NCBI GenBank assembly: GCA_963795415.1
Contig: CAWCHQ010000001.1
Coordinates: forward strand, 1,302,001-1,366,000
DNA from: CAVSUZ01 sp963795415
Lineage (GTDB): Bacteria; Pseudomonadota; Alphaproteobacteria; Acetobacterales; Acetobacteraceae
DNA: 64,000 bases
Reading direction: 5' to 3'
Shown: in pieces, positions 50,622 through 58,786 of the stretch
Numbering within the stretch: the stretch's first letter is position 1
How the letters are laid out: the number at the start of each line of letters is the position of its first letter
Program-made: the position numbers and the translations under genes
The notes under the pieces: generated by a model
The model's input: the letters and a program-made list of their open reading frames with translations, nothing else
The model's database searches: none
Told to the model about the DNA's origin: nothing

Positions 50622-52937
50622 ATGGCATCGTTCGAGGCGAAGCCGCTGCGGCGGCGAGAGGATCGTCGTCTGCTCACCGGGGCAGGCCACTACACCGCCG
50701 ATCTCGCCCCGCCCGGCACGCTCCACGTCGCCTTCGTCCGCTCCCCACACGCGCACGCCGAAATCCGTGGAATCGGCCACAGCGAAGCGAGGCAGATGCC
50801 AGGAGTCGTCGCGGTCCTGACAGCATCCGATCTCGCCGGCACGCAGCCGATCCCCGGCGGCATCGGCTTCCCGCGCCCGGACGGCTCCCCCGCCCCGAAA
50901 ACCGACCGCGCCATCCTGGCCGCAGGCCGCGTTCGATTCGTGGGTGAGCCGGTCGCTGCGGTGCTGGCCGAAACGAAGGCCGCCGCCCAGGACGCCGCCG
51001 AGGCCGTCATGGTCGATTACGAGCCCCTGCCGGCCGTGGTCGGCGCACATGATGCCCTGAAAGCCGATGCCCCCCAGGTTTGGGACATCGCCCCGGGCAA
51101 CATCGCCTTCCTGTGGAAGGGCGGGAAGCGCGACGAGACCGAGGCTGCCTTGGCGAAAGCCGACCACGTCACGCGGCTGCAGTTCGGTGTCTCCCGCGTC
51201 ACGGCCAACTCGATGGAACCGCGAAACGCCCTGGCGCGAATCGCGCCTGATGGCCGGCTGGAAGTCACCGCGAGCCACCAGAACCCGCATTCGCTGCGGA
51301 CCGGCATCGCCCAGGCGATCGGGGAAGCGCCCGATAAGGTGCATGTGAAGATCGGGGATGTCGGCGGGTCGTTCGGCATGAAGTCGGGCGTTCACCAGGA
51401 AGTCGCTCTGACCGCCTGGGCCGCCCACAAATTCGCCCGTCCCGTGCTGTGGAATTCCGACCGCAACGAGGGATTTCTGACCGACGAGCAGGCGCGGGAA
51501 ATCGCGATGGACGTGTCGCTCGGGTTGGACGAGCGGAACCGGATCGTCGCGTTGAAGCTGCACTGGGACGTAAATCTCGGCGCCTACGTCTCCGGCCGGT
51601 CCGGCTGGGCGGTCGGCAACATCGGCGGCACCGCCGGGGTTTATGACATTCCGGCGATCTACGCCGAAGTGCAGGGCGTGCTGACCCACACCGTCCCCAC
51701 CGCGGCCTATCGCGGGGCCGGCCGCCCGGAGGCCACCTTCACCATCGAACGCGCCCTGGACGTAGCCGCCCGCGAACTTGGCATGGACCCGTTCGAGCTC
51801 CGGCGCATCAACCTGATCCGCCCCGACCAAATGCCCTATAAGACCGCGCTGGTGTTCAACTATGACTGCGGCGAGTTCGAAGCCGGCATGCTCAAGGCGG
51901 CCGAGGTCGCGGATTTGGCCGGCTTTTCTACGCGCCGGCAAGAGGCAGCGCGGCAGGGCAAGCTTCTCGGTGTTGGCGTTTGCAACTGCATCGAGGTCGC
52001 CGGGGGTCCTTTTTTGCGCCCCGGCAAGGATCAGGCCGAGGTCGCAATCGGCGCCGATGGCCACGTGGTTGTCCGCACCGGCACGATGTCCGTCGGACAG
52101 GGATTGGAGACCAGCTTCCCGCAACTGGTCGCCGAACGCCTCGGGATACCCGTCGAGAACGTCGGCTACCAGCAGGGCGATACGGATCTTCTGTCCTTTG
52201 GCCGCGGCAGCGGCGGATCAGGGGCCATGCCCATTGGGGCGTCTGCGATCTGGGTGGCGGCCGACAAGGTGATCGAAAAGGCCAAACGGATCGCCGCGGA
52301 GTTGCTGGAGGTCGCGGCCGCCGACGTGGAATTCGACCGCGGCCGGTTCCGTGTGGCCGGGACCGACCGGGTCGTGAACCTCACGGAGGTCGCCCGCGCG
52401 GCTCATGATCCGGCCCGGCTTCCGGCCGGCGAAACACCCGGGCTCGACGAGCTTGGCGAGTTCCAGGCGATCGCCGTCACCTTTCCGAACGGCACGCATA
52501 TCTGCGAAGTGGAAATCGACCGGGAGACCGGCGTGACCGAGGTCGTCCGCTACACCGCGGTCGAGGATCTGGGCCGGATTCTCAACCCCCTGCTCGTTGC
52601 CGGCCAGATCCACGGTGGCGTTGTCCAGGGGCTTGGCCAGATCCTGGGCGAGCAGATCGTGCATGATCAATCAGGCCAGATGCTTACTGCCTCGTTCATG
52701 GACTACCAAATGCCTCGCGCCCACGACATTCCGCATTTTCGGGTCGCCACAAGGGAGGTGCTGACCAAGGTCAATCCGGTCGGTGCCAAGGGTGTGGGAG
52801 AGGCCGGAACCGTCGGTGCCCTGGCGGCGGTTGCCAACGCGGTCAATGATGCGCTGGCGCCTCTCGGCATACGACACTTCGACATGCCAGCGACCCCTGC
52901 GCGGGTATGGCAGACAATCCAGGCGGCAGCGACGTGA
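50622..52937 (+). CDS. Xanthine dehydrogenase/CO dehydrogenase-type molybdopterin-binding large subunit
   Basis: A 771-residue molybdenum hydroxylase large subunit. The N-terminal aldehyde-oxidase a/b hammerhead domain (RREDRRLLTGAGHYTADL, VAFVRSPHAHAEI) is followed by the Mo-cofactor domains (GDVGGSFGMKSGVHQEVALTAWAA, TAAYRGAGRPEA, GQGLETSFPQLVAERLGI) and the active-site Glu region (KGVGEAGTVGAL). In CO dehydrogenases the AYRGAGRPEA place carries an AYRCSFR loop, so this is not a true CO dehydrogenase. The FAD-binding and iron-sulfur subunits normally encoded beside it are absent, so it is an orphan or depends on subunits elsewhere. Confidence 0.88.
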   Translation: MASFEAKPLRRREDRRLLTGAGHYTADLAPPGTLHVAFVRSPHAHAEIRGIGHSEARQMPGVVAVLTASDLAGTQPIPGGIGFPRPDGSPAPKTDRAILAAGRVRFVGEPVAAVLAETKAAAQDAAEAVMVDYEPLPAVVGAHDALKADAPQVWDIAPGNIAFLWKGGKRDETEAALAKADHVTRLQFGVSRVTANSMEPRNALARIAPDGRLEVTASHQNPHSLRTGIAQAIGEAPDKVHVKIGDVGGSFGMKSGVHQEVALTAWAAHKFARPVLWNSDRNEGFLTDEQAREIAMDVSLGLDERNRIVALKLHWDVNLGAYVSGRSGWAVGNIGGTAGVYDIPAIYAEVQGVLTHTVPTAAYRGAGRPEATFTIERALDVAARELGMDPFELRRINLIRPDQMPYKTALVFNYDCGEFEAGMLKAAEVADLAGFSTRRQEAARQGKLLGVGVCNCIEVAGGPFLRPGKDQAEVAIGADGHVVVRTGTMSVGQGLETSFPQLVAERLGIPVENVGYQQGDTDLLSFGRGSGGSGAMPIGASAIWVAADKVIEKAKRIAAELLEVAAADVEFDRGRFRVAGTDRVVNLTEVARAAHDPARLPAGETPGLDELGEFQAIAVTFPNGTHICEVEIDRETGVTEVVRYTAVEDLGRILNPLLVAGQIHGGVVQGLGQILGEQIVHDQSGQMLTASFMDYQMPRAHDIPHFRVATREVLTKVNPVGAKGVGEAGTVGALAAVANAVNDALAPLGIRHFDMPATPARVWQTIQAAAT

Positions 52938-52949
52938 ATTGATACCGGA

Positions 52950-53165
52950 CTTGCAGCGTCGCTTCGTCCATCAGGTACGGCCCATCCAGCAATTCGAGCT
53001 GCAGGCTCCCTGGCCCTTGGGCGCATTCGGCAGCGGCCTCGCCGGCAACGCCGATAATGCCAAGCCCCTGCGCGGCGGCCAGCAACGCGCCGGGCTGCAC
53101 CGCAAGGCATGCCCCGATAATCGCTCTGGCGGTACATCTAAGGCCGGTGACGCAACGCTGTGAAT
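52950..53165 (-). pseudogene. Hydroxyethylthiazole kinase (ThiM) C-terminal remnant
   Basis: The minus-strand text ARAIIGACLAVQPGALLAAAQGLGIIGVAGEAAAECAQGPGSLQLELLDGPYLMDEATLQVR matches the end of ThiM kinases (typical GVAGE-AAE-A-GPGSFQ-ALLDALY-LDE). The preceding catalytic part is missing or scrambled. ThiM phosphorylates the thiazole moiety for thiamin salvage. The fragment lies tail to tail against the molybdenum hydroxylase gene. Confidence 0.65.
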
Positions 53166-53233
53166 AAGCGGCGCCTGCTGGCGTATGGCCGACAGGTCGC
53201 CCAAACGCCGGCCGCGTCGGCTCCTGCTCTGGA

Positions 53234-54198
53234 TCAAGCCCGGGGCGGGCTCTCGCGCGATCCTGCTCCGGCCGCATTGTCCTTGCACCATTGCGCCACC
53301 TGGGCATGGGTGGCGAACCAGCATTCTCCCTTGGCCTTCATGTGCCGGATCAGCCGTTCCAGCACGGGTAGGCGCGAGCGATGACCGGTGATGTGCGGAT
53401 GCATGGTGAGGAGAAACAGGCCCCGCTCCTCCCAAGCGCCGTCGAACTCGGCGCGGAAGATTTCCTCGACTGAAGAGGGGGGCGTGTAGGGACGCAAAGC
53501 CGAGAAGCGGACCATGTTGTAGTACACCGCGTCGTCGCGGATCCACTCGGGCGGAAGTTCGACGATGCCGGTGGGTTCATCATGGTCCATCAGCTCATAG
53601 GGTTCGTCGTCCGCCATCAGCGAGCTGTCATAGAGCAGGCCCAGTTCTCGGATGATGGCGAGGGTGTTAACGGAGAAATCCCAGCTCGCTGTGCGTATCC
53701 CGACCGGCTGCTTGCCCGAAAGCTTCGCCAGCACCTCGGCGGCCCGGAAGGTCAGGTCGCGTTCTGCATCTCCCGGCAGCGTGGTGTTTGCTTCGTGGAT
53801 CCAGGAATGTATGCCGATCTCATGGCCCTCGGCCGCTACGCCGCGCACTTCATCCGGATGCAGCAGCGCCGAGACCGCCGGGTAATAGAAGCTCGCCGGC
53901 ACCTGCTCGTTCTGCAGCAGGCGGCGGATGCGCGGCATCGCCGAGCGGGCTCCGGTACCTGGCCCTGGCTGATCCGCATCGGGCTCTCATCGGCATCGCG
54001 CAGCGGGATCGTCTCGTGGTCAGCATCGAAAGAGACCGCGACTGCGCAGCGGGCGCCGTTCGGCCAGGATGCAGGCCGCAGGCTGCGCCCGGCCCGGCCC
54101 CGCCCTACGATCCGCCGCCAGACAGCCTCCGGCCATGTCCACGGCTCGCCATCAGGATGGGTGCTGCGCAGCTTGTCGCTCATTTTGCGGGTTTCCAT
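53234..54198 (-). pseudogene. Polysaccharide deacetylase / PuuE-type allantoinase-like protein, frameshifted
   Basis: The N-terminal part (METRKMSDKLRSTHPDGEPWTWPEAVWRRIVGRGRAGR, CAVAVSFDADHETIPLRDADESPMRISQGQ) is in one frame. The rest (GARSAMPRIRRLLQNEQVPASFYYPAVSALLHPDE, HEIGIHSWIHE, IRTASWDFSVNTL) is in another, with the switch at about 53955-53960. The NodB-type metal site (DADH in the first part, HSWIHE in the second) is divided by the lesion. Repaired it has about 320 residues. The family includes the metal-dependent allantoinase PuuE and peptidoglycan deacetylases. It is divergent from the amidase gene, which suggests a shared role in nitrogen-compound use. Confidence 0.8.
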
Positions 54199-54254
54199 CG
54201 GGTGTGATGCGGGGTCATGCTGCGCCGGATGAGCGGTATCGGAAAGTCCTGGAC

Positions 54255-55640
54255 ATGAGCGATGTGGCCTGCCTGTCGGCCGAGGAGATGCTGGCGCTCT
54301 ATGCGCGCCAGGCGCTGAGCCCGGTCGAGGTTTTGCAGGCAATCACCGAGCGGGTGGCGCGGCTCAATCCCGGCCTCAACGCATTCGTGGTGGTGAATCC
54401 CGGGGCGCCGACTGCCGCGGGCGAGAGCGGGGCGAGGTGGCGCGCAGGACGGCCGCTCGGGCTGTTGGACGGAGTGCCGGTGACCGTAAAGGATCTGGTG
54501 GATGTCGCCGGTTTCCCAACACGTCGGGGCAGCCGGCTGACCGATCCGGCGCCGGTTGCGGATGATGCGCCGCTGGTGACGGGGCTGAAGGCCGCCGGGG
54601 CGGTGATTATCGGCAAGACCTGCACCACGGAGTTCGGGTGGAAGTCTCCAGGGGACTGCCCATTAAGCGGAATTACCCGAAATCCGTGGAATCCGAGGCT
54701 CAGCACCGGAGGATCCTCCTCCGGCGCGGGAGCGGCGGGTGCAGCCGGGTTCGGGCCGCTGCATGTCGGCACCGATGCGGGCGGGTCGATCCGGATACCG
54801 GCAGCGTGGTGCGGGTTGGTGGGGCTGAAACCTACGTATGGACGGGTGCCGCAATGGCCAGCAGGAGCATTCTCGTCGGTTTCCTGCGCTGGGCCGATGA
54901 CGCGGACGGTGCGGGATGCGGCGCTGATGCTCTCGGCGATGGCGAAGTACGACGTGCGAGACCCGTTCTGCATCCCGGATGACGGGCGGGATTGGCGAGA
55001 CGGCATCGAGGATGGTGTGAGGGGGTTCCGGGTGGCGGTGCTGAGGTATCCGGGATTCGAGGCGCCGGCCGATGCCGATAGCGTGGCCGGGGTCGAGCAG
55101 GCGGCGCGATTGCTGGCGGATGCGGGTGCCGAGGTGGAGGAGGCAGATCCGCGCCTGCCTGATACGCGGGAGGCATTCAGTCGGGTCTGGGGCGCGGCGT
55201 TAGCGCAACTCGTGTCCTCGTTTACCGAAGGGAAGCGTGGACTGCTCGATCCGGGCCTGCTTGAAGTTGCAGCTAGTTGCGGCAGCATGCCGGCCGCCGC
55301 GTTCATCGAGGCGGAGGCGATGCGGGTGGCCGCCGGACACGCCATGGCCCGTCTGCATCAGCGCTATGAGCTGGTGCTGTGCCCGACCGTGCCATGCGGC
55401 CCGCCTGAAGCAGATGCGCCGACGACCGATCCGGTGCAGGCGTTATGGACCCGCTGGGCGCCGTGGACATTCACGTTCAATCTGACCCGGCAGCCGGCGG
55501 TGACCGTGCCTATGGGGCTGGGGGCGGGGGGCATACCTCGATCGGTGCAGATTGCGGCGGCGCAGTACAGGGATGACCTGGTATTGTGTGCAGCCCGGGT
55601 GATCGAACGGGCGGCGCCGTCCCCGACAATCAGCGGATGA
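54255..55640 (+). CDS. Amidase signature family protein
   Basis: A 461-residue amidase with the Ser-cisSer-Lys triad visible: Lys79 in GVPVTVKDLVDV, a serine of GGSSSGAG at 153-158 and the nucleophile Ser178 in GTDAGGSIRIPAAWCGLVGLKPTYGRV. It hydrolyses an amide; GatA-type tRNA amidotransferase is unlikely because gatC and gatB are not nearby. Divergence from the allantoinase-like gene suggests ureide or amide nitrogen recycling. The start is placed at MSDVACLSAEEML (54255); an upstream ATG at 54207 is possible. Confidence 0.88.
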   Translation: MSDVACLSAEEMLALYARQALSPVEVLQAITERVARLNPGLNAFVVVNPGAPTAAGESGARWRAGRPLGLLDGVPVTVKDLVDVAGFPTRRGSRLTDPAPVADDAPLVTGLKAAGAVIIGKTCTTEFGWKSPGDCPLSGITRNPWNPRLSTGGSSSGAGAAGAAGFGPLHVGTDAGGSIRIPAAWCGLVGLKPTYGRVPQWPAGAFSSVSCAGPMTRTVRDAALMLSAMAKYDVRDPFCIPDDGRDWRDGIEDGVRGFRVAVLRYPGFEAPADADSVAGVEQAARLLADAGAEVEEADPRLPDTREAFSRVWGAALAQLVSSFTEGKRGLLDPGLLEVAASCGSMPAAAFIEAEAMRVAAGHAMARLHQRYELVLCPTVPCGPPEADAPTTDPVQALWTRWAPWTFTFNLTRQPAVTVPMGLGAGGIPRSVQIAAAQYRDDLVLCAARVIERAAPSPTISG

Positions 55641-55735
55641 TTGCCTGCCCTTGGTATGCGGCTGGGGGCGCCGCATCTTCGTTTCGCTGTGTCTTGTGAA
55701 TTGTTATTGTGGTGGAATTCGCCTGGAGTTTGCCG

Positions 55736-56242
55736 ATGTTGACCGAGGCTGACCGCGCAGCCTGGGCGAGCTACGCGCGGCTTGTCTCGCCGTTGCCGGG
55801 GCATGAGCTGCCGGATGCGCCGGCGCCGGAGCCTTCTCGCGCGCCCGTCGCGCGGGTGGAGGTGGCGGGCAGGCCCCGGGCGATGCGGCCGGCTGGCTCG
55901 CCTATCGCCATCGGGGCGCATCCGCCAGGGGTGGACAAGAATACCTGGAAACGATTTCGAACCGGCAAGCTGCCGGCCACTCGCGTCTTGGATCTGCACG
56001 GGCACACAGCGCAGCGTGCGTTTCACGCGCTGTGCGCTTTTTTGAGGGCCGCGCATGCGGAACGGCTGCGCTGCGTTGAAGTGATAACCGGCCGGGGAGG
56101 CAGCGAAAGCGGCGGTGTTATCCGGCGGGAGCTGCCCATCTGGGTCAATCTGCCGGAGCTTCGTCCATTCGTGCTCGCGGCGGCGCATCCACACGCCGCC
56201 AATCCCGGTTCGGTCCGGCTGCTGCTGCGGCGCCAGCGCTAG
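55736..56242 (+). CDS. Smr domain protein (MutS2-type small endonuclease domain)
   Basis: A 168-residue protein. The C-terminal Smr domain shows LDLHGHTAQRAFHALCAFLRAAH (the LDLHG motif) and VEVITGRGGSESGGVIRRELPIWV (the HGKG/TGRG loop). The first 75 residues are basic and proline-rich without known domain. Stand-alone Smr proteins are often DNA or RNA nicking nucleases. The start at 55736 has a plausible context; the track frame begins at 55709. The decayed nucleotidyltransferase gene follows 4 bases later. Confidence 0.85.
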   Translation: MLTEADRAAWASYARLVSPLPGHELPDAPAPEPSRAPVARVEVAGRPRAMRPAGSPIAIGAHPPGVDKNTWKRFRTGKLPATRVLDLHGHTAQRAFHALCAFLRAAHAERLRCVEVITGRGGSESGGVIRRELPIWVNLPELRPFVLAAAHPHAANPGSVRLLLRRQR

Positions 56243-56245
56243 GCA

Positions 56246-56850
56246 ATGCCGGGCAGGGCGGGCGAGCTTGAAGCTATTGTCCGCGGCGACCCTGATTTGA
56301 TGGAACTGCTGCATCGGTTCCGTGCCATCGGTCTTCCACAATGGCGGCTTGTTGCCGGGTGCATCTATCAGACCGTCTGGAACGTTCTGACTAACCGTTC
56401 GCCAGGTACGGGGATCAAAGATTACGATGTTATCTATTTCGACGCCGGCGATCTGTCGTGGGAAGTGGAGGACCGCGTCATCAGAAACGCTTTGCATCAA
56501 ACTTCCGACTGCACGGGCCCGCTGGAGATTCGCAACCAGGCTCGGGTTCATCGGTGGTTCGAAGAGCGGTTTGGTGTTGCATACCCTCCGCGGTCCTGAG
56601 CCGATGAGTCTCTGGACCGGTATGCCTCCTGCGTTCACAGCGTGGGCGTTCGTCTCGAGAATGACGGACCGTTGGATATCGCGGCACCACCGTTGGGTCT
56701 TAACGTCTATTTGCAATGGTTATCCGGCCCAATTACCTGCTGGACAATGCGGTTTCACACATGCGGAAGGCGGCGAAAGCGAAGGCAGTGTGGCCAGAGG
56801 TCACGGTTCTGCCATGGGAAGCTGACGCCTTGGGAGCGTCACGTGGTTGA
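56246..56850 (+). pseudogene. Nucleotidyltransferase family protein (PF06042-like), multiply frameshifted
   Basis: A start with LEAIVRGDPDLMELLHRFRAIGLPQWRLVAGCIYQTVWNVLTNRSPGTGIKDYDVIYFD and DLSWEVEDRVIRNAL...RVHRWFEERFGVAYPP is in one frame. SLDRYASCVHSVGVRLENDGPLDIAAP is in a second and MVIRPNYLLDNAVSHMRKAAKAKAVWPEVTVLPWEA in a third. The expected protein of about 200 residues is thus broken at about 56595 and 56690-56715. The family resembles minimal nucleotidyltransferases of unknown role. It is co-oriented with the Smr gene. Confidence 0.8.
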
Positions 56851-57154
56851 CGATGCAAACCGATCCGGTTTACCATCCGCGTTCCTGTGCTCAGAGCCGC
56901 AGGCCCCGACCTCCGGAGCCGTTATAATGAAATCTTTGATACTTAGGCCGACCAGGAAGCTTGGGACAAAAGGACTGGCCAGGGGGCGTATTCCTCGTCA
57001 TCGCCTTCCTTTTCATTAGGGCCAAGCCCTGTGGATCAGGTGCGAAACTCGATCCTGCAGGATCAGCAGAAGGTCGAGAGCGAAGAGTGAAATGGTAACC
57101 GCCTCCGCCTCGTGGGAACGCCATGCGCGTCCGGCCTAATCGTCCAAAGCAAGA
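56851..57154. other. 300 bases without a recognisable gene
   Basis: No domain or consistent coding signal is seen on either strand. A short palindrome (GATCCTGCAGGATC) lies at about 57051-57064. The region joins two decayed genes. Confidence 0.4.
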
Positions 57155-57733
57155 CTACGTTGACGGTTGCGGTGTTAAGGTCATGAACCGGCATATTGCC
57201 TCGATACGTGCTGGTCTGTGCATCTCGAAAGAAGTTGACAGTGTGTCGGAAATGCTGCCTGTGACAAGCTTCGCAAATCGCAGATGTTCATGCAGCCGGG
57301 CCTGATCCATTTCGAACATGCCGCTCTGCCAATGGTAGGATTGGATCCCGATAATCGACAGGGTCCGGCGAGCCGGTCCCGATATCAAAGCCGAAAATCT
57401 CGCCATCCGTGCGCAGATTCTTTTTAGCTTCGATCGCGTGGCTTTCGAGGCTAATCAGCCCATAATCGCCAGCTACCCCGAATTCCAGGACGCTGATTTC
57501 GACTGAGGCCAAGCTGCTTGGCCAGCTTAGCCCGCCTGAAAAACGCAGTATCCGTAATGCGGGCGCTCCACGGCATCGATAGCCAGTCGCAAGGTATATG
57601 GAACAAACGGCAAGCTCCAAACAACCCGGCGGGTCAGAGCGGCATGAAGCGACCCTCGATAAGCGAGGAGCTTGACAAAGGTGTCAGGTAAATTCGCTAC
57701 CCGCGCTGGTATGGTAGGCATGTACGCAACCAT
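57155..57733 (-). pseudogene. SAM-dependent methyltransferase-like protein remnant
   Basis: Three minus-strand frames spell parts of one protein: MVAYMPTIPARVANLPDTFVKLLAYRGSLHAALTRRVVWSLPF and RPHYGYCVFQAG, then LSWPSSLASVEISVLEFGVAGDYGLISLESHA...GEIFGFDIGTGSPDPVDYRD, then YHWQSGMFEMDQARLHEHLRFAKLVTGSISDTLSTSF. The GxAGxxGL and FDxGxGLPxPxDYRD pattern is that of a class I methyltransferase-like family found beside glycan or secondary-metabolite genes. The C-terminal third is lost. Two frame changes, near 57535 and 57350, and truncation make it a dead gene. Confidence 0.65.
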
Positions 57734-57885
57734 CAGTTATCCTGGGCGTCAAACGCTCGCTTCGAGCCTTTGCGCCCACGGCTTCTTGTAGGATATCTTC
57801 AGAGGCTCTGATAGGCCTTTGTTCTTTGCCGCATCAAAAACCCGCCGTGTTTTTCAGCGGGTATTGCAAAATCGAGGCGAAAATC

Positions 57886-58689
57886 ATGACCGCACAGAAA
57901 GTTACATAGAAGCAGGATGGTGCAATCGTAACAATCACATTGAATGCACCTGAGATGCGCAATCCGATTTCCGAACCCGTCATGGTGGATGCGATTGCTC
58001 GTTCACTGCTGCGGGTACAGATGGATAGCAGTGTCCGGGTGGCCATCCTGGCGGGCGCGGGAAGCGCGTTCAGCTCGGGCGGGGATATGCGCGCCATGAA
58101 GGCCGCAGCAGGATAGTGTGCGGCGTCGCCCGTCAGCACGCCAGCTTATTACAAAGGGGGCGTTCAGCGCATTCCCCTGGCATTCGAACGTGTGGATGTG
58201 CCGATCATTGCGGCGGTGAACGGGTCCGCAATCGGAGCAGGGCTCGATCTGGCGTGCATGTGCGGCATCCGCGTTGCGGCGGAAAGCGCGCGATTCGCCG
58301 AAAGTTTCGTAAAGGTGGGAATTATCGCGGGCGACGGCGGCGCGTGGCTGCTGCCGGGGATCGTCTGCTACTCCAAGGCCTGCGAGATGGCCTTCACGGG
58401 AGACATGCTGAATGCCCAGGAGGCACTGGCCTCCGGGTTGGTGTCACGGGTAGTACCCGATTCGGAGCTGCTGCATTCGGCGCGCGCGCTGGCGGAGCCC
58501 ATTGCGGCCAATCCGCCGCATGCAGTGCGCATGACCAAACGGCTGCTGCTGGAGGGGCGCTACGTGCGGATGGACACCCTGCTGGAAATGGCGGCTGCAA
58601 TGCAATCGCTCGCCCATGCGACGGCGGATCATCGTGAGGCGGTGGACGCGTTCCTGGAGAAGCGGGCGCCGCGATTCAGCGGCGAATAA
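57886..58689 (+). pseudogene. Enoyl-CoA hydratase with two in-frame TAG codons
   Basis: A single frame from ATG 57886 (MTAQKVT) to 58689 encodes a crotonase of about 267 codons, interrupted by TAG at 57907-57909 (codon 8) and TAG at 58114-58116 (codon 77). Between and after the stops the sequence is normal: TLNAPEMRNPISEPVMVDAIARSLL, FSSGGDMRAMK, VPIIAAVNGSAIGAGLDLACMCGIRVAAESARFAE. An internal start at 58192 could only give a truncated form lacking the first oxyanion-hole segment. Downstream no lesion is seen. It is a young pseudogene just upstream of zwf. Confidence 0.82.
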
Positions 58690-58786
58690 GCACCGGGTAG
58701 CAGGCACAAACAGCAATCCCGCCGCGCCCGGTTTCCCTGGCCGCCAGGCAACCATATGAAGGCGGCACCTCACCAGGGAACACCTC

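Noticed and set aside
50130..52124. A 664-residue antisense open frame over the molybdenum hydroxylase
   Set aside because: Shadow of GC-rich codons; the plus-strand frame has all family motifs, the antisense frame none.
50622..52937. True carbon monoxide dehydrogenase CoxL
   Set aside because: The AYRCSFR active-site loop is absent (TAAYRGAGRPEA instead) and no coxM or coxS is adjacent.
57841..57861. Hairpin ACCCGC/GCGGGT followed on the minus strand by a T-run, a possible terminator
   Set aside because: No minus-strand gene is present that would use it; the stem is only 6 bp.
57886..58689. Amber suppression or pyrrolysine/selenocysteine-type recoding of the two TAG codons
   Set aside because: Other genes in the window end normally with TAG (for example the MFS gene and usp 6890), stops elsewhere are also TAA, and no recoding element is seen. 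Simple nonsense decay is enough.
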